A stretch of DNA of 34,488 bases from NCBI GenBank assembly GCA_964587655.1, contig CAZPMT010000052.1:1-34488 (forward strand), in the 5' to 3' direction. The notes beneath the pieces were generated by a model. The model was not told the origin of the DNA. It made no database searches and saw only the letters and a list, made by a program, of their open reading frames with translations. Numbering within the stretch: the stretch's first letter is position 1; each line of letters starts with the position of its first letter. Positions 32,678-34,488 of this stretch are shown piece by piece. The DNA comes from CAZPMT01 sp964587655. Its GTDB lineage: Bacteria; Hydrogenedentota; Hydrogenedentia; Hydrogenedentales; SLHB01. The translations under genes and the position numbers were made by a program.

Positions 32678-34297
32678 TTAGTGGACGTGCGAGTGACCGT
32701 GGCCTTGGCTGGCTTGGTCGTCTTTTTCGGGCAGGTCGGTGATCAGGCAGGTGGTCGTGATAATCATCGACGCCACGCTGACCGCATTCTGCAACGCACA
32801 ACGGACTACCTTCGCCGGGTCAATAACGCCGGCCTTAACGAGGTCTTCGATTTCTCCCGTCGTCCCGTTCAGTCCGTAGCCCTGTTTCGCATTCAGGACT
32901 TTCTGGAGGATCACGCCGCCTTCGAGCCCGCCGTTGTCCGCGATCTGCACCAAGGGCGCCGCGCAGGCATCGGACAGGAGCGAAGCGCCGATGGCTTCGT
33001 CGCCTTTGAGTCGAAGCGTGGAGAGTATTTTCCGGGCTGCGAGAAGGGCTACGCCGCCGCCCGGCACGAAACCTTCTTCGATGGCCGCGCGGGTCGCATG
33101 CAGAGCGTCCTCCGCGCGGGCCTTCTTTTCCTTGAGTTCGACTTCGGTGGCCGCGCCGATCCGGATGATGGCGACGCCTCCGGCGAGCTTCGCCAGCCGC
33201 TCTTGGAGTTTTTCGCGATCATAGTCCGAGGTGGTGGCTTCGATATTGCGGCGGATGAGTTCGCACCGCGCGAGGATGTCCTTCTTCTTCCCGGCGCCCT
33301 CGATGATGGTCGTGTTGTCCTTGGTGATCTCGACGCGCTTCGCGCGACCCAACTGATCCAGAGTAACGTTTTCGATCTTTGTCCCGAGGTCCTCGGAGAT
33401 GTACTCGCCGCCCGCGAGAATGCAGATGTCGCGCTGGATATCCTTCCGCCGATCCCCGAAGGCCGGCGCCTTGACCGCCGCAACCTTCAAGATGCCGCGC
33501 ATGCGGTTCACGACGAGCGTGGCAAGCGCCTCACCCTCGATGTCTTCCGCGATAATCAGCATCGGCTTTCCGGTCTGCGCCAGGGTCTGGAGCAGGGGCA
33601 GGATCTCGCGCAGCGAGCTGATCTTCTTTTCCATGCAGAGGATGTAGCAGTCCTCGAGGGTCGTCGTCATCGACTCGGGGTCCGTCACGAAATACGCCGA
33701 GAGATACCCGCGGTCAAACTGCATCCCGTCAACGGTATCGACCTCGGTCTTCAAGGCCTTGCCTTCTTCGATGCTGATAACGCCGTCCTTGCCGACCTTC
33801 TCGATGGCATCCGCGATCATCTGGCCGATCTCGAGGTCGCCGTTGGCGGAGATGGTGGCGATCTGATTGATTTCCTCCGGGCCTTTGACCTTCTTAGCCG
33901 CGCCGGCAATGGCTTCCATCACCTTCGCGAGGCCCTTCTCCATTCCGCGCTTCAGATGCATCGGATTGGCGCCCGATGTAATGTACCTGAAACCGTCGCG
34001 GACGAGTTTCTGCGCGATGACCGTCGCCGTGGTCGTCCCGTCGCCCGCCACGTCGTGGGTTTTGCTGGCCGCCTCGCGCATCATCCGCGCGCCCATGTTC
34101 TCGAACGGCTCCGGCAATTCGATGTCTTTCGCCACCGTCACGCCGTCCTTGGTGACGATCGGCGCGCCGTAAGACCTGGAAATGAGAACGTTGCGGCCCC
34201 TGGGGCCGAGGGTGGCCTTCACGGCATTCGCAAGAACATCGACCCCGCGAACAAGAGATTCTTGGGCGTCCTGACCAAAAAGTAGCTGCTTCTGCAT
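32678..34297 (-). CDS. groEL: Chaperonin GroEL (60 kDa, Hsp60)
   Basis: ATG 34297 with AGGAGG upstream; 539 residues, the usual length. Signatures are KATLGPRGRNVLI, VTKDGVTVAKDIEL, AGDGTTTATVIAQKLV (catalytic Asp loop), and a near-standard AAIEEGFVPGGGVALL. It forms the double-ring ATP-driven folding chamber in the cytoplasm. The C-terminus departs from the Gly-Gly-Met tail: it ends in a His-rich GHGHSHVH, seen in some groEL paralogues. No groES lies next to it within the window. It is controlled by a perfect CIRCE operator. A 3'-end copy lies at 28630-28744. Confidence 0.98.
   Translation of the reverse strand: MQKQLLFGQDAQESLVRGVDVLANAVKATLGPRGRNVLISRSYGAPIVTKDGVTVAKDIELPEPFENMGARMMREAASKTHDVAGDGTTTATVIAQKLVRDGFRYITSGANPMHLKRGMEKGLAKVMEAIAGAAKKVKGPEEINQIATISANGDLEIGQMIADAIEKVGKDGVISIEEGKALKTEVDTVDGMQFDRGYLSAYFVTDPESMTTTLEDCYILCMEKKISSLREILPLLQTLAQTGKPMLIIAEDIEGEALATLVVNRMRGILKVAAVKAPAFGDRRKDIQRDICILAGGEYISEDLGTKIENVTLDQLGRAKRVEITKDNTTIIEGAGKKKDILARCELIRRNIEATTSDYDREKLQERLAKLAGGVAIIRIGAATEVELKEKKARAEDALHATRAAIEEGFVPGGGVALLAARKILSTLRLKGDEAIGASLLSDACAAPLVQIADNGGLEGGVILQKVLNAKQGYGLNGTTGEIEDLVKAGVIDPAKVVRCALQNAVSVASMIITTTCLITDLPEKDDQASQGHGHSHVH
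32680..32792. repeat. Right copy of 113-bp direct repeat (groEL 3' end)
   Basis: Matches 28632-28744 at 109 of 113 positions in the same orientation. It forms the intact 3' end of the functional groEL. Confidence 0.9.
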
Positions 34298-34357
34298 TTC
34301 ATAACCTCCTATCGCATTGGCAATTGCAGGTGTTCATGTACTCCCGCCACACGGCCG

Positions 34358-34384
34358 TTAGCACTCGTCTCAAACGAGTGCTAA
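34358..34384. promoter_or_regulatory. CIRCE operator (HrcA binding site)
   Basis: TTAGCACTC, nine bases, GAGTGCTAA: an exact match to the CIRCE consensus, lying between the promoter and groEL. HrcA repressor should bind here and release under heat shock. hrcA itself is not in the window. Confidence 0.97.
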
Positions 34385-34393
34385 CAGAACGGT

Positions 34394-34422
34394 ATCCTAG
34401 CATACCAATGCCCCCCTGTCAA
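34394..34422 (-). promoter_or_regulatory. sigma70-type promoter of groEL
   Basis: On the minus strand TTGACA (34422-34417), a 17-base spacer and TAGGAT (34399-34394). The start of transcription would fall at or just before the CIRCE site. Confidence 0.85.
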
Positions 34423-34488
34423 GAGGCATCCCTCTGCCCCGATCCGCATGTAAGGAGTCGAGTTTTCGCGTGGGAGGATGAGAAGCGG

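Larger units (their letters stand above)
34298..34488. other. groEL upstream region to window edge
   Basis: Holds the groEL leader, the CIRCE operator and the promoter. Beyond 34422 nothing further is recognised before the edge. Confidence 0.6.

Noticed and set aside
28745..32679. Integrase or transposase in the groEL-bounded segment
   Set aside because: No recombinase signature found in any frame, so the mobile-element reading stays an inference.
32633..34285. 550-codon open frame on the plus strand
   Set aside because: It is the exact antisense of groEL; GC-rich codon use keeps the complementary frame open.
1..34488. tRNA or rRNA genes
   Set aside because: No cloverleaf T-arm patterns or rRNA-like stretches were recognised by eye; a covariance search would settle it.

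Overview
The window is GC-rich bacterial chromosome. It carries many Sec/lipoprotein-secreted proteins with AGC or VGC lipoboxes, PKD domains joined to long Gly-Glu linkers, an FGE-sulfatase-fold protein, a Hanks-type kinase and a HrcA/CIRCE-controlled groEL. The mixture (GEGEGE linkers, PKD lipoproteins, large secreted glycosidase-like proteins, FGE paralogues, many intergenic inverted repeats) makes me think of an uncultured Hydrogenedentota or PVC-type genome. That placement is inference from memory of such genomes and was not tested by search.

Layout. 1-3593 (-): a large secreted glycoside-hydrolase-like protein running off the left edge. 4225-6930 (+): an accessory cluster of small or unusual proteins: a Cys-rich 54-residue protein, a 68-residue internal-repeat protein, an FGE/C-type-lectin-fold protein whose C-terminus looks like a diversity-generating retroelement (DGR) variable region, a decayed copy of the repeat protein, and a zinc-ribbon protein. 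7680-9650 (-): Ser/Thr kinase with one membrane span and a C-terminal extracytoplasmic part. 9969-11360 (+): MATE exporter. 11492-15487 (-): two tandem PKD/Gly-Glu lipoproteins, one a clostripain-type (C11) peptidase. 15796-19378 (-): ribose-type sugar ABC importer in the order binding protein, ATPase, permease. 19439-20692 (-): DUF3810 putative membrane metallopeptidase. 20836-22460 (-): coupled pair of lipoproteins, an FTP-propeptide-like protein followed by a metzincin-like protease. 22826-28605 (+): CinA-like protein, then a nucleotide-sugar pair: GalU-like nucleotidyltransferase and a 1110-residue fusion of a GHMP sugar kinase with a UDPGP-type pyrophosphorylase. 28630-32680: a segment bounded by two direct copies of the groEL 3' end, holding a 5'-truncated rlmB and a three-gene operon I could not assign to known families. 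32678-34297 (-): groEL with a perfect CIRCE operator and a good sigma70-type promoter.

The most striking pattern is a dispersed palindrome (arms ACAGTTTGTC / GACAAACTGT) found four times. Every copy lies inside or at the end of a coding sequence, in frame, with one copy nested in another. This resembles in principle the Rickettsia palindromic elements, but I know of no description of this family. Other nested or inverted repeats fill several intergenic gaps. The second point of interest is the groEL-3'-end direct repeat around the uncharacterised operon. No tRNA, rRNA, CRISPR array, integrase or reverse transcriptase was seen.
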